NCBI RefSeq assembly: GCF_046524175.1
Contig: NZ_JBEFZF010000001.1
Location: 62,001-126,000, forward strand
DNA length: 64,000 nt
Direction of reading: 5' to 3'
Origin: Spongiivirga sp046524175
Lineage (GTDB): Bacteria > Bacteroidota > Bacteroidia > Flavobacteriales > Flavobacteriaceae
The notes below the pieces were generated by a model. That model was given only the letters and a program-made list of their open reading frames with translations, was not told the origin of the DNA and did no database searches. The position numbers and the translations under genes were made by a program. Shown piece after piece: positions 25,171 through 33,639 of this stretch. Each line of letters opens with the position of its first letter. Position 1 is the stretch's first letter.

Positions 25171-25653
25171 TTAAGCTGCTTTCTCCGTTTTATTTTTACG
25201 GCTTGATGTTCTTCTGCGCTGTGGATTTTTATTTCCTGTGGCAGCTTCTTTGCTACCTCCATTTGGATTGTCAACGGCTGTTTCCGTTACTTCAATTTCA
25301 TTGACGGGAACACTTTCATTTTTGGAACCCAATAATAAAATTTCACTGGCCACAATTTCGGTCACATAGCATTTCACACCCATTTCATTGGTATAGCTTC
25401 TTGAAATCAATTTACCTTCAACGGCTATCTCTTTGCCCTTGTAGGTATACTGTTCGATAATGTCCGCTTTCTTATCCCAAGCAACCACATAATGCCATTG
25501 GGTGGACTGTACTTTTTCCCCTTGTGCGTTTCTGTAATACTCGTTTGTTGCCATTGAAAAACGGGCAACCTTATTACCGCTTTCAAGGTTCGTGATTTTT
25601 GGCTCGTTGCCAATGTTTCCGATTAACTGAACTTTGTTTCTTAATGTACTCAT
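25171..25653 (-). CDS. ssb: Single-stranded DNA-binding protein, ICE copy
   Basis: 160 residues. The OB-fold is complete: MSTLRNKVQLIGNIGNEPKI, then VARFSMATNEYYRNAQGE, QWHYVVAWDKKADIIEQYTYKGKEI split at the strand, and VEGKLISRSYTNEMGVKCYV. The tail is Gly/Asn/Lys/Arg rich (GNKNPQRRRTSSRKNKTEKAA) and lacks the DDDIPF-like acidic tip of chromosomal SSB. It would coat single-stranded DNA during transfer. The basic tail suggests it does not recruit the usual chromosomal partners through the acidic tip. Confidence 0.93.
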   Translation of the reverse strand: MSTLRNKVQLIGNIGNEPKITNLESGNKVARFSMATNEYYRNAQGEKVQSTQWHYVVAWDKKADIIEQYTYKGKEIAVEGKLISRSYTNEMGVKCYVTEIVASEILLLGSKNESVPVNEIEVTETAVDNPNGGSKEAATGNKNPQRRRTSSRKNKTEKAA

Positions 25654-25695
25654 AACTTAAAAATTTAAAATATTAGAATTTCGATTTTGCCTTAT

Positions 25696-25833
25696 TCACA
25701 AGGCCTTTAAAACTGATTTACTTATTATATCCAGAGCGTTTTCCCTTTTTTGATTTTTTAACTTCCGTGCCGCTTCCGTTTTATTGTTTCTGTATGATTT
25801 CATTGGTTTTATTTTAAATGATTTACTTCCCAT
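25696..25833 (-). CDS. Small basic peptide (45 residues), hypothetical
   Basis: An ATG-initiated frame reading MGSKSFKIKPMKSYRNNKTE, continuing with AARKLKNQKRENALDIISKS and ending VLKAL. It is rich in Lys, Arg and Asn and predicted helical. It lies 42 bases upstream of ssb on the same strand, so it could be the first gene of that operon. No homologue is recognised. It could be chance, but the composition and start context look protein-like. Confidence 0.35.
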   Translation of the reverse strand: MGSKSFKIKPMKSYRNNKTEAARKLKNQKRENALDIISKSVLKAL

Positions 25834-25877
25834 AGTGCCGTCGCTGTTACCTTTTTTGATGCTGTTGTGGATTCAAT

Positions 25878-25950
25878 ATTCAGGCTTTGTGGGGCGTATA
25901 AAAAGTGAAGTGGAGCGAAACGGCTTTATGCCGCCTTGCAAAGCCTGAAT
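25878..25950. repeat. 12-bp inverted repeat with nested hairpin
   Basis: ATTCAGGCTTTG (25878-25889) and CAAAGCCTGAAT (25939-25950) are perfectly complementary, and pairing continues outward with one mismatch. Inside, CGGC-TTTA-TGCCG forms a second hairpin. It could be a cruciform protein-binding site, a transfer-related element or part of a small RNA. Confidence 0.55.
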
Positions 25951-26096
25951 GTTGTTATTTTGCCGACAAAAAAGAGAACAGTGGCGACCGAGAGGGAATG
26001 CGTTTAAAGAAAATTGGAAGAATACGGACCGCAATGGAAGCGTGTGCGGAAGCACTAAATAAATGTTATATTTTAGCGTTTTATGTTAAAATTCGA

Positions 26097-26104
26097 TACT
26101 TTTG
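26097..26104 (+). promoter_or_regulatory. -7 element for the HYC_CC_PP gene
   Basis: TACTTTTG matches TAnnTTTG exactly and lies only 8 bases before the ATG at 26113, so the transcript would be nearly leaderless. A clear -33 TTG is missing, which may mean that an activator is needed. Confidence 0.4.
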
Positions 26105-26112
26105 CTTATTAA

Positions 26113-26529
26113 ATGAAGGAGTTTTTTCATAAAATATCAGCTCTCGTTTTAGCAATCCTTGTGTTGTTCTCTACGATGTCTTTTACCGTAGAAATGCACT
26201 ATTGTGGGGATAATTTGGTTGATGTTGCATTCTTCAATGAAGCCAAAACCTGTGGTATGGAGCAAATGAAACCTACCAAGGAATGCGGTGATAAAATGGA
26301 AGAGAAATCGTGTTGTACCGACAAGCAAATCGTTGTTGAAGGTGAAGACGATTTAAAAAATACCGTTGTCAACCTTAGTTTTGAGCAGCAGGTATTTTTG
26401 GTAAGTTTTGTGCATTCGTATTATAACTTATTCGAAAGTACAGAAGCCGCTGAAACTCCTTTTCCAGAACGTCCACCTCCACTACTGGATAAAGACTACC
26501 AAGTCCTCTACGAGACATTCTTAATCTGA
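26113..26529 (+). CDS. HYC_CC_PP family protein
   Basis: 138 residues with a signal peptide (FFHKISALVLAILVLFSTMS). The family-defining blocks are all present: HYCGDNLVDVAFFNEAKTCG (HYC), EEKSCCTDKQ (CC) and PERPPPLLDKDYQ (PP). Such small exported cysteine-containing proteins are found at the head of Bacteroidota metal-efflux clusters. The cysteines and His could bind a metal in the periplasm, but this is inference. It is about 100 bases upstream of the CusA-type pump gene on the same strand. Confidence 0.82.
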   Translation: MKEFFHKISALVLAILVLFSTMSFTVEMHYCGDNLVDVAFFNEAKTCGMEQMKPTKECGDKMEEKSCCTDKQIVVEGEDDLKNTVVNLSFEQQVFLVSFVHSYYNLFESTEAAETPFPERPPPLLDKDYQVLYETFLI

Positions 26530-26633
26530 TTTTTGGATAACTACAAATTCGCCCTGCGGTCAACCGTATAGGGCTAAACGTGTTTTGTACCGCTTTTGCA
26601 AAACGCCTGTAATTATCCAAATATTCAGATGAT

Positions 26634-29600
26634 ATGCTTAACAAAGCCATTAAATTTTTAATAGAGAACAAGTTGGTAGCCGTGCTGCTACTGGCCCTTT
26701 TTGTAGGTTGGGGAGTGGTCAATGCTCCCTTTAAATGGGACACGGGCTTCTTGCCCAATGACCCTGTGGCCGTAGATGCCATACCTGATATTGGCGAGAA
26801 CCAACAGATTATCTATACCCAATGGGCAGGGCGCAGCCCACAGGATATTGAGGACCAAATCACCTATCCGTTGACGACATCCCTGTTGGGAATTCCTGGG
26901 GTGCGTACTATCCGTAGTTCTTCGATGTTCGGCTTCTCCACCATCTTTGTCATTTTTGAAGAAGATGTAGAGTTCTACTGGTCCCGTAGCCGTATTCTTG
27001 AAAAACTGAACTCCCTACCATCGGGATTGCTCCCCAATGGCGTCAATCCGTCTTTGGGGCCTGATGCCACCGCTTTGGGGCAAATCTTTTGGTATACCCT
27101 TGAGGGGCGTGACGACGATGGTAATGTTACGGGTGGTTGGGATTTACAGGAATTACGTAGCATACAGGACTACTACGTAAAATACGGGCTTTCTTCGGCC
27201 AGTGGCGTATCTGAGGTAGCTTCCATTGGCGGTTATGTTCAGGAATATCAAATCGATATTGACCCTGAACTGATGCGGCAATACAACATTGGACTGCACC
27301 ATATCGTAAAGGCCGTCAAACAATCCAATAAGGACATTGGCGCACAGACCCTTGAAATCAATCAAGCCGAATATTTGGTACGGGGTCTGGGCTATGTAAA
27401 ATCCATTGCGGACATAGAAAATACGGTGGTGGATGCAGAGAACTTCACATCGATACGGATTAAGGATGTCGCCAATGTCAATTTAGGCCCAGCGACCCGA
27501 CGTGGTATATTGGATAAAGAAGGGGCAGAAGTAGTTGGTGGTGTGGTAGTGGCACGCTATGGGGCAAATCCCTTGGAAGTAATCACCAACGTCAAAGAAC
27601 AGATTGCCGAACTATCGGCTGGCTTGCCTTCAAAGGTGTTGGCTGATGGGCGTACCTCACAGCTTACCATAGTACCGTTCTATGACCGTACCGAATTGAT
27701 ACAGGAAACTTTGGGTACGCTCAATGAGGCATTGACATTGGAAATCCTCATTACCATTCTGGTCATCATCGTAATGGTATTCAATCTGAGAGCATCCATC
27801 TTAATATCAGGCCTGTTGCCCGTAGCCGTACTGATGGTGTTTATAGCTATGAAAGCCTTTGGCGTGGACGCCAATATCGTAGCATTATCTGGTATTGCCA
27901 TTGCCATCGGCACAATGGTGGATGTAGGGGTCATACTTTCCGAAAACATCATCAGGCATCTGGATGATAACAAGCAATTGGAACCCCCACACCAACTGGG
28001 TATTAATACGGTGGTGTACAATGCCACAGCGGAAGTCTCGGGGGCAATTCTTACCGCAGTATTGACAACCATTATCAGCTTTATCCCTGTCTTCACAATG
28101 ATAGGTGCCGAAGGAAAACTGTTTCGACCATTGGCGTTCACCAAAACAATGGCATTGACTGCTTCCATTGTCGTAGCCCTGTTCCTGATACCTCCCTTTG
28201 CTGCCTATATTTTCAAGAAGAACACGATTAAAACCGTATTCCGATACGGTATTAATGCACTCTTGATTGCCTTGGGAATCACGGCATTGATTTTTGGTTA
28301 TGGCCTGGGACTGTTATTGATTGCTTTTGGAACACTTTCCATTTTATTTATGCGGGATATACTTTCGCGAAAGCAATTCAATCTGGGGAATATCGGCGTT
28401 TCCATAGTGGCTATCGTAAGCCTTCTAGCGGTCTATTGGAGACCTCTTGGTTTTGATAGAAGTATTGTCATCAACTTCATTTTTGTGGCCCTTATCTGTT
28501 TTGGGTTGTTGGGCACTTTTTGGGTCTTTAGAAAGTACTATACTCGAATCTTGGAATGGGCATTGCAAAACAAGCTCGCCTTTTTGGCCTTACCCACGGC
28601 AATCGTTGTTTTTGGGGTGTTGATTATGCGTTCTACGGGCAAAGAGTTTATGCCATCCTTGGATGAAGGCTCTTTCTTGTTGATGCCAACATCATTACCA
28701 CATTCTGGTGTTGCCGAAAACAAACGGGTGTTACAGCAGTTGGATATGGCGGTGGCAAGTATCCCCGAAATCAAGACCGTAGTGGGAAAATCAGGTCGTG
28801 TGGAATCGGCATTGGACCCCGCCCCACTCTCAATGTATGAGAACAACATCCAGTACCGACCCGAATACGAACGCAATGAGGAAGGCAGCCCACAACGCTA
28901 TCGGGTCAATGAAGATGGCTTGTTTGAACTAAAAAATGGAAAACTGGTTGCCAATCCAAATTCAGAATACCAAAATGAAGCAAACTATACCAATCTCGTT
29001 TCCGACCCCTATCGTATCAATCGCACTCAATTGATTGCCGATGATGACGGGGAATATTACCGTAACTGGCGACCTGAGATACGCTCCTCAAATGATATTT
29101 GGAACGAAATTGTACGGGTGACCAAACTACCTGGGGTAACCTCTGCTCCCAAGTTACAGCCCATAGAAACCCGATTGGTAATGTTGCAAACGGGAATGCG
29201 CGCACCAATGGGCATCAAGGTCAAAGGGCAGGATTTAAAGCAAATCGAAGCTTTTGGATTGGAATTGGAAAACATCCTTAAAACCGTTGAAGGGGTTAAA
29301 GAACAGGCCGTTTTTGCCGAACGGATTGTGGGTAAGCCCTATTTGCTCATTGATATTGACCGAGAGCGATTGGCACGTTACGGAATTACCATTGAGAATG
29401 TGCAACAGGTACTTTCGGTAGCTGTTGGAGGCGTACCCTTGACCCAAACTGTGGAAGGCCGTGAACGCTATGCCGTGCGGGTGCGATACCCAAGGGAACT
29501 GCGCGACCATCCCGAGGATTTAAAGAACATCTATGTTCCCGTTTCCAAAGGAAGCCCTGTACCACTAAGTGAACTGGTGACCATACGATACGAACAAGGA

Positions 29601-30383
29601 CCACAGAATATTCGAAGCGAAGACACCTTTCTGGTAGGTTTTGTTCTCTTTGACAAATTGGACGGTTACGCCGAAGTCAATGTAGTGGAAAGTGCTCAAG
29701 CTGCTATTCAAGCGCAAATTGACAATGGCAATTTGATAGTACCCAAAGGCCTTAACTATGAATTTGCAGGCACCTATGAAAACCAGCTACGGGCTGAAAA
29801 AACCTTGTCGGTGGTCGTGCCCTTGGCACTGGCCATTATCTTTTTGATTCTCTATTTCCAATTCCGTTCCGTAGCCACCTCCTTGATGGTGTTTACGGGA
29901 ATTGCCGTTGCCTTTGCAGGAGGTTTCTTGATGATATGGCTTTATGGACAGGATTGGTTTTTCAATTTCAGCCTCTTTGGGGAGAACCTGCGCCAACTGT
30001 TCCAGATGCACCCTATCAATTTGAGCGTGGCGGTATGGGTCGGTTTTATTGCCCTGTTCGGTATTGCCACCGATGATGGTGTAGTGATGGCTACCTATCT
30101 CACCCAAACTTTTGAGCGCAACCGACCCAAAGACCTTAAAACGGTACGTGCCGCTGTCATAGAAGCTGGGCAAAAAAGAATACGCCCCTGTTTGATGACC
30201 ACGGCCACGACCATACTGGCATTACTTCCCATTTTGACCTCTACGGGACGGGGAAGTGATATTATGATACCAATGGCGATACCCAGTTTTGGGGGAATGC
30301 TCATTGCGCTCATCACCCTTTTCGTAGTCCCTGTCTTATACAGTTGGCGAAAAGAAGTCCAATTAAAACGAGAAAGCAAATGA
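26634..30383 (+). CDS. cusA: CusA/CzcA family heavy-metal RND efflux permease
   Basis: 1249 residues, the proton-driven inner-membrane pump of a tripartite metal exporter. Typical features are MLNKAIKFLIENKLVAVLLLALF, DAIPDIGENQQIIYTQWAGRS, GVRTIRSSSMFGFSTIFVIF, the TM4 charged region GIAIAIGTMVDVGVILSENI with the proton-relay acid, and VVPLALAIIFLILYFQFRS. Methionines in GMRAPMGIKVKG resemble the CusA metal path, suggesting Cu(I)/Ag(I), but CzcA-type metals cannot be excluded. It is ~200 residues longer than E. coli CusA: extra hydrophobic sequence at ~535-640 and an insert at ~745-810. The outer-membrane gene overlaps its stop by 4 bases. Confidence 0.92.
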   Translation: MLNKAIKFLIENKLVAVLLLALFVGWGVVNAPFKWDTGFLPNDPVAVDAIPDIGENQQIIYTQWAGRSPQDIEDQITYPLTTSLLGIPGVRTIRSSSMFGFSTIFVIFEEDVEFYWSRSRILEKLNSLPSGLLPNGVNPSLGPDATALGQIFWYTLEGRDDDGNVTGGWDLQELRSIQDYYVKYGLSSASGVSEVASIGGYVQEYQIDIDPELMRQYNIGLHHIVKAVKQSNKDIGAQTLEINQAEYLVRGLGYVKSIADIENTVVDAENFTSIRIKDVANVNLGPATRRGILDKEGAEVVGGVVVARYGANPLEVITNVKEQIAELSAGLPSKVLADGRTSQLTIVPFYDRTELIQETLGTLNEALTLEILITILVIIVMVFNLRASILISGLLPVAVLMVFIAMKAFGVDANIVALSGIAIAIGTMVDVGVILSENIIRHLDDNKQLEPPHQLGINTVVYNATAEVSGAILTAVLTTIISFIPVFTMIGAEGKLFRPLAFTKTMALTASIVVALFLIPPFAAYIFKKNTIKTVFRYGINALLIALGITALIFGYGLGLLLIAFGTLSILFMRDILSRKQFNLGNIGVSIVAIVSLLAVYWRPLGFDRSIVINFIFVALICFGLLGTFWVFRKYYTRILEWALQNKLAFLALPTAIVVFGVLIMRSTGKEFMPSLDEGSFLLMPTSLPHSGVAENKRVLQQLDMAVASIPEIKTVVGKSGRVESALDPAPLSMYENNIQYRPEYERNEEGSPQRYRVNEDGLFELKNGKLVANPNSEYQNEANYTNLVSDPYRINRTQLIADDDGEYYRNWRPEIRSSNDIWNEIVRVTKLPGVTSAPKLQPIETRLVMLQTGMRAPMGIKVKGQDLKQIEAFGLELENILKTVEGVKEQAVFAERIVGKPYLLIDIDRERLARYGITIENVQQVLSVAVGGVPLTQTVEGRERYAVRVRYPRELRDHPEDLKNIYVPVSKGSPVPLSELVTIRYEQGPQNIRSEDTFLVGFVLFDKLDGYAEVNVVESAQAAIQAQIDNGNLIVPKGLNYEFAGTYENQLRAEKTLSVVVPLALAIIFLILYFQFRSVATSLMVFTGIAVAFAGGFLMIWLYGQDWFFNFSLFGENLRQLFQMHPINLSVAVWVGFIALFGIATDDGVVMATYLTQTFERNRPKDLKTVRAAVIEAGQKRIRPCLMTTATTILALLPILTSTGRGSDIMIPMAIPSFGGMLIALITLFVVPVLYSWRKEVQLKRESK

Positions 30384-31600
30384 AAAAGCTACTATACATA
30401 AGTGTTCTTTTTGTTGTATCCATTCCATTGAATGCACAGGAGCTGCAAACCTATTTGGAAGAGGCTGAAAGGAACAATCCCAAGATTCAACGCTTTGAAC
30501 TACAATATCAGATTGCTTCCGAAAAAGTAAATCAGGCATCCTCATTGCCCAATACCGATTTTGGTGTAGGCGTTCCTGTGAGCAGCCCAGAGACCCGTAC
30601 AGGACCACAACGGTTTAAGGTCTCGGCAAAGCAGCGCATTCCTTGGTTCGGGGTCATTACGGCACGTAAAAATTATGCGAGTTCTGTGGCCGATGCACAG
30701 TATGAGGACATTGCGATTACCAGACGTAAACTGGTGGCCGATGTATCGCAATCCTACTACAAACTCTATGCGCTCAAGGCACAACAAGTTGTTTTTGATG
30801 AGCAGATAGCCCTTTTAAAAACCTATGAAACCCTAGCCTTGAATTCTGTGGAAACAGGAAAGGCATCAGCGGTGGATGTGTTGAAATTGCAGATTCGGCA
30901 GAATGAGCTGACCGCTTCCAAGAGCGTACTGGAACAACAGTTTCTGGCAGAACAGACCCATTTCAATAAACTTTTAAATCGGGAAAAATCCATAGCGGTT
31001 GCCGTGGTGGATGGGTTGGAACTTCTTTTGGAAGGAGAAAACGATAATCTGGACAACTTAAAGTTGCACCCTGAATTGGTGAAGTATGACAAGCTTTTTG
31101 CCGCTGTGGAACAATCAGAACTGGTGAACCAAAAAGAAAGCAGCCCCAGTTTAGGGTTTGGTCTGGACTATATCGCCGTTGCGGAAGGCCCCATCACCAA
31201 TTTCAATGATAATGGCAAGGATATTTTGATTCCTTCCGTATCGTTTTCCATCCCTATTTTAAACAAGAAATACAAGTCGCAGAGCAAACAAAACAAGTTG
31301 CGACAAGAGCAACTATTGGCCGAAAAGCAAGAACGGGAAAATGTATTGGAATCCCTTTTGGATGCAGCCCTAAAAAACAAAACCGCTGCTCGAATACAGC
31401 ACGATACACAAATCAAAAATTTGGAGCAATCCAAGAATGCCGAGCAAATCCTATTGAAGAACTATGAAACGGGGACCATTGATTTTAACGATGTACTCGA
31501 CATTCAGGAATTGGGGTTAAAGTTCGAGATGAACCGTATCAGAGCCATACAACAGTATTACATACAGCATACCATCATTAATTACTTAACATATCAATAA
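30380..31600 (+). CDS. cusC: TolC family outer-membrane efflux protein (CusC-like)
   Basis: 406 residues from the ATG that overlaps the pump's stop (ATGA). An upstream frame start at 30344 lies inside the pump gene and is unlikely. Signal peptide LLYISVLFVVSIPLNAQ. The long coiled-coil helices of the TolC fold are visible (LQTYLEEAERNNPKIQRFEL, ARKNYASSVADAQYEDIAIT, QFLAEQTHFNKLLNREKS), with the repeat half QKERENVLESLLDAALKN partly seen. It forms the outer-membrane duct of the tripartite pump. Confidence 0.9.
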   Translation: MKKLLYISVLFVVSIPLNAQELQTYLEEAERNNPKIQRFELQYQIASEKVNQASSLPNTDFGVGVPVSSPETRTGPQRFKVSAKQRIPWFGVITARKNYASSVADAQYEDIAITRRKLVADVSQSYYKLYALKAQQVVFDEQIALLKTYETLALNSVETGKASAVDVLKLQIRQNELTASKSVLEQQFLAEQTHFNKLLNREKSIAVAVVDGLELLLEGENDNLDNLKLHPELVKYDKLFAAVEQSELVNQKESSPSLGFGLDYIAVAEGPITNFNDNGKDILIPSVSFSIPILNKKYKSQSKQNKLRQEQLLAEKQERENVLESLLDAALKNKTAARIQHDTQIKNLEQSKNAEQILLKNYETGTIDFNDVLDIQELGLKFEMNRIRAIQQYYIQHTIINYLTYQ

Positions 31601-31616
31601 TTTAAAATAACAACAT

Positions 31617-32141
31617 ATGAAAAATAGAACAGCAATTATCGTATTCGCCATAGCATTTGGCCTATTATCCTGCAAGGATGCAGCAACAACAAAGAGCACG
31701 GATGAAAAAGTAACATCAAGCGAAAAAACAAGCACGAAAACCGATGGCACGCCTGCCTTTGATACAGATGAAACCACTGCCATTTTTCAGCAGTACAACC
31801 ACATCAAAACAGCAATGGTAGCTAGTGATGCAGCAGCAGTAAAAACGGGTGCCAATGCTTTGCTCAACGTATCTGGGGATACCACATTAAAGGAAATTGC
31901 GCAGACCATAGCCAATGCCGATGGTATAGAAAACCAAAGAAAGGCGTTGCCCGACCTTACCGCTAGTGTTGAACGGTTATTGGATAAGGCAATTACCTCT
32001 GGAGCCATATACAAGCAATACTGCCCAATGGCCTTTAACAATACGGGAGCGTATTGGTTGTCGTCGGAAAAAGAAATCCGCAACCCCTATTTTGGAGATG
32101 CAATGCTCAATTGTGGGAGTGTAAAGGAGACTTTAAATTAA
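31617..32141 (+). CDS. DUF3347 domain-containing lipoprotein
   Basis: 174 residues. Lipoprotein signal FAIAFGLLSCKDAATTKS, a Ser/Thr/Lys linker, then a DUF3347 helical domain with IFQQYNHIKTAMVASDAA and the closing signature QYCPMAFNNTGAYWLSSEKE, IRNPYFGDAMLNCGSV. The Cys/Met in YCPMA and the second Cys could bind copper. The same domain recurs at the C-terminus of the CusB-like gene of this operon (QQCPMANTNKGAVWLSTEQE). It is probably a periplasmic metal-binding accessory of the pump. Confidence 0.85.
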   Translation: MKNRTAIIVFAIAFGLLSCKDAATTKSTDEKVTSSEKTSTKTDGTPAFDTDETTAIFQQYNHIKTAMVASDAAAVKTGANALLNVSGDTTLKEIAQTIANADGIENQRKALPDLTASVERLLDKAITSGAIYKQYCPMAFNNTGAYWLSSEKEIRNPYFGDAMLNCGSVKETLN

Positions 32142-32142
32142 A

Positions 32143-32907
32143 ATGACTTCGGGTAAAAGCACATATCAAATCACGCTTAAAAGCACCTTAAAATATATCC
32201 TTGGTATATCCCTGCTACTTTTTGCCAGTTGCAAGGAAGTACAGCATCCATCATATCAAAAGGCAACCCATAGTGGGGCTTTGCGCACCATAATGTCGGG
32301 TGATTTGAGTGCTACAGCCTCTCTGGATACGCTTGCAGCAAAAGACCATCTTTATGCCTTGGGTGCCGTATCACAACTCAAAGGGGAAATCCAGATTTTT
32401 GATGGTGTTCCGTTTATTTCAAACGTCAATAAAAATAACATCGCTATTGACCCCACATTTTCGAGGAAAGCCGCTTTATTGGTCTATGCTGTAGTACCCT
32501 CTTGGAAAGAAATCAAAATCCCAGCAACTATCAATACACAGGAGGCGTTGGAGGCTTTTATCATAGACAAGGCAGCATCTTTGAAGATAGATACCAGTGC
32601 ACCTTTTCCCTTTCTTATTGAAGGAAATGCATCTTCACTCTCGTGGCATATCATTGATTGGCCCGAAGGTGATACGGAGCATACGCACCAAAAACACAAG
32701 GAGTCAGGTTTGAACGGGGATTTGACCGATACCGAAGTAAGTGTTCTTGGTTTTTATTCGGACAAACACAAAGGGGTATTTACACACCATTCCACCAATT
32801 TTCATATGCATTTTAAGACCAAGGATGGTCAGTTGGCTGGACACCTCGATGGTTTCACTCCTGGTTCAAAAATGCGTTTAAAATTACCAAAGCAATACAG
32901 CTATTAA
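32143..32907 (+). CDS. Acetolactate-decarboxylase-like lipoprotein
   Basis: 254 residues. A lipoprotein signal (ILGISLLLFASCKEV) is followed by a domain like alpha-acetolactate decarboxylase: KDHLYALGAVSQLKGEIQIF near the N-terminus, and the metal-site region GVFTHHSTNFHMHFKTKDGQ then LAGHLDGF, where the HMH and the later GH correspond to the zinc ligands of that enzyme. Acetolactate decarboxylase is normally cytosolic and makes acetoin. A membrane-anchored exported copy in a metal-efflux operon is odd, and its role there is unknown. One base separates it from the DUF3347 gene. Confidence 0.75.
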   Translation: MTSGKSTYQITLKSTLKYILGISLLLFASCKEVQHPSYQKATHSGALRTIMSGDLSATASLDTLAAKDHLYALGAVSQLKGEIQIFDGVPFISNVNKNNIAIDPTFSRKAALLVYAVVPSWKEIKIPATINTQEALEAFIIDKAASLKIDTSAPFPFLIEGNASSLSWHIIDWPEGDTEHTHQKHKESGLNGDLTDTEVSVLGFYSDKHKGVFTHHSTNFHMHFKTKDGQLAGHLDGFTPGSKMRLKLPKQYSY

Positions 32908-32922
32908 TAAGAATTTAGAACT

Positions 32923-33639
32923 ATGGTAAACAGACATACGGCAAAATGGATTCGGAAATCCCATAGATACCTCGGTATCTTTTTGGGACTTCAATTTTTG
33001 ATGTGGACCATCAGTGGTATTTATTTCAGTTGGACGGACATTGATGCCATCCACGGTGACCATTTTAAAAATATGGAGCATCAACCACAGGCCTTCACAG
33101 GTTTGATAGCACCTTCCGCGTTGAAACTGGAGAATGGAATCAATTCCATTGAAATCAGGGACATCAACAACGTGCCGTATTACTGGGTCAACCAAAACCA
33201 ACTCTTTAACGCTCTGGATGGAAAGGTAAAATCCTCCATCACCAAAGACGAAGCTCTGTACATCGCAGGGAATCGTATCAAAAAAGAACTTCAGGTCAAC
33301 GATGTAGCCTTTATCGAAAAAGTGGATACCCACCACGAGTACCGTGAAAAGTTGTTGCCCGCCTATGTGATTTCCTATGAAGGACACGAAAACCTAAAAG
33401 CATACGTATCGGCGGTCGATGGAAAATTCCAGACCGTTCGTCATCGAGACTGGCGCATTTTTGATTTTCTATGGATGACCCATACAATGGATTATGAAGG
33501 GCGCGATGATTTCAATACCACAGTACTGAGGGCTTTCTCGCTATTGGGGTTGATTACCGTGTTGAGCGGTTTTCTACTCTGGTACATCAGCTCACCTTCG
33601 ATACTAAAATTTAAAAAACGATTAAAAAGAAACCAATGA
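32923..33639 (+). CDS. PepSY domain membrane protein
   Basis: 238 residues with two membrane helices, FLGLQFLMWTISGIYFSWTD near the N-terminus and FSLLGLITVLSGFLLWYIS near the C-terminus, flanking a periplasmic PepSY-like part (ITKDEALYIAGNRIKKELQ, VSAVDGKFQTVRHRDWRIFD). Such PepSY-TM proteins occur in iron and copper clusters and may take part in metal reduction or electron transfer. That is inference. It overlaps the next gene by 4 bases (ATGA), so it belongs to the efflux operon. Confidence 0.82.
   Translation: MVNRHTAKWIRKSHRYLGIFLGLQFLMWTISGIYFSWTDIDAIHGDHFKNMEHQPQAFTGLIAPSALKLENGINSIEIRDINNVPYYWVNQNQLFNALDGKVKSSITKDEALYIAGNRIKKELQVNDVAFIEKVDTHHEYREKLLPAYVISYEGHENLKAYVSAVDGKFQTVRHRDWRIFDFLWMTHTMDYEGRDDFNTTVLRAFSLLGLITVLSGFLLWYISSPSILKFKKRLKRNQ

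Larger units (their letters stand above)
25654..26112. other. Intergenic region between the mob side and the metal island
   Basis: Contains a 45-codon minus-strand ORF (25696-25833), a strong 12-bp inverted repeat (25878-25950) and the promoter of the HYC_CC_PP gene (26097-26104). The plus-strand frame at 25905-26132 has no family resemblance and overlaps these elements, so it is not counted as a gene. Confidence 0.5.

Noticed and set aside
25905..26132. 75-codon plus-strand frame
   Set aside because: It crosses the inverted repeat and the promoter of the HYC_CC_PP gene and overlaps its start in another frame.
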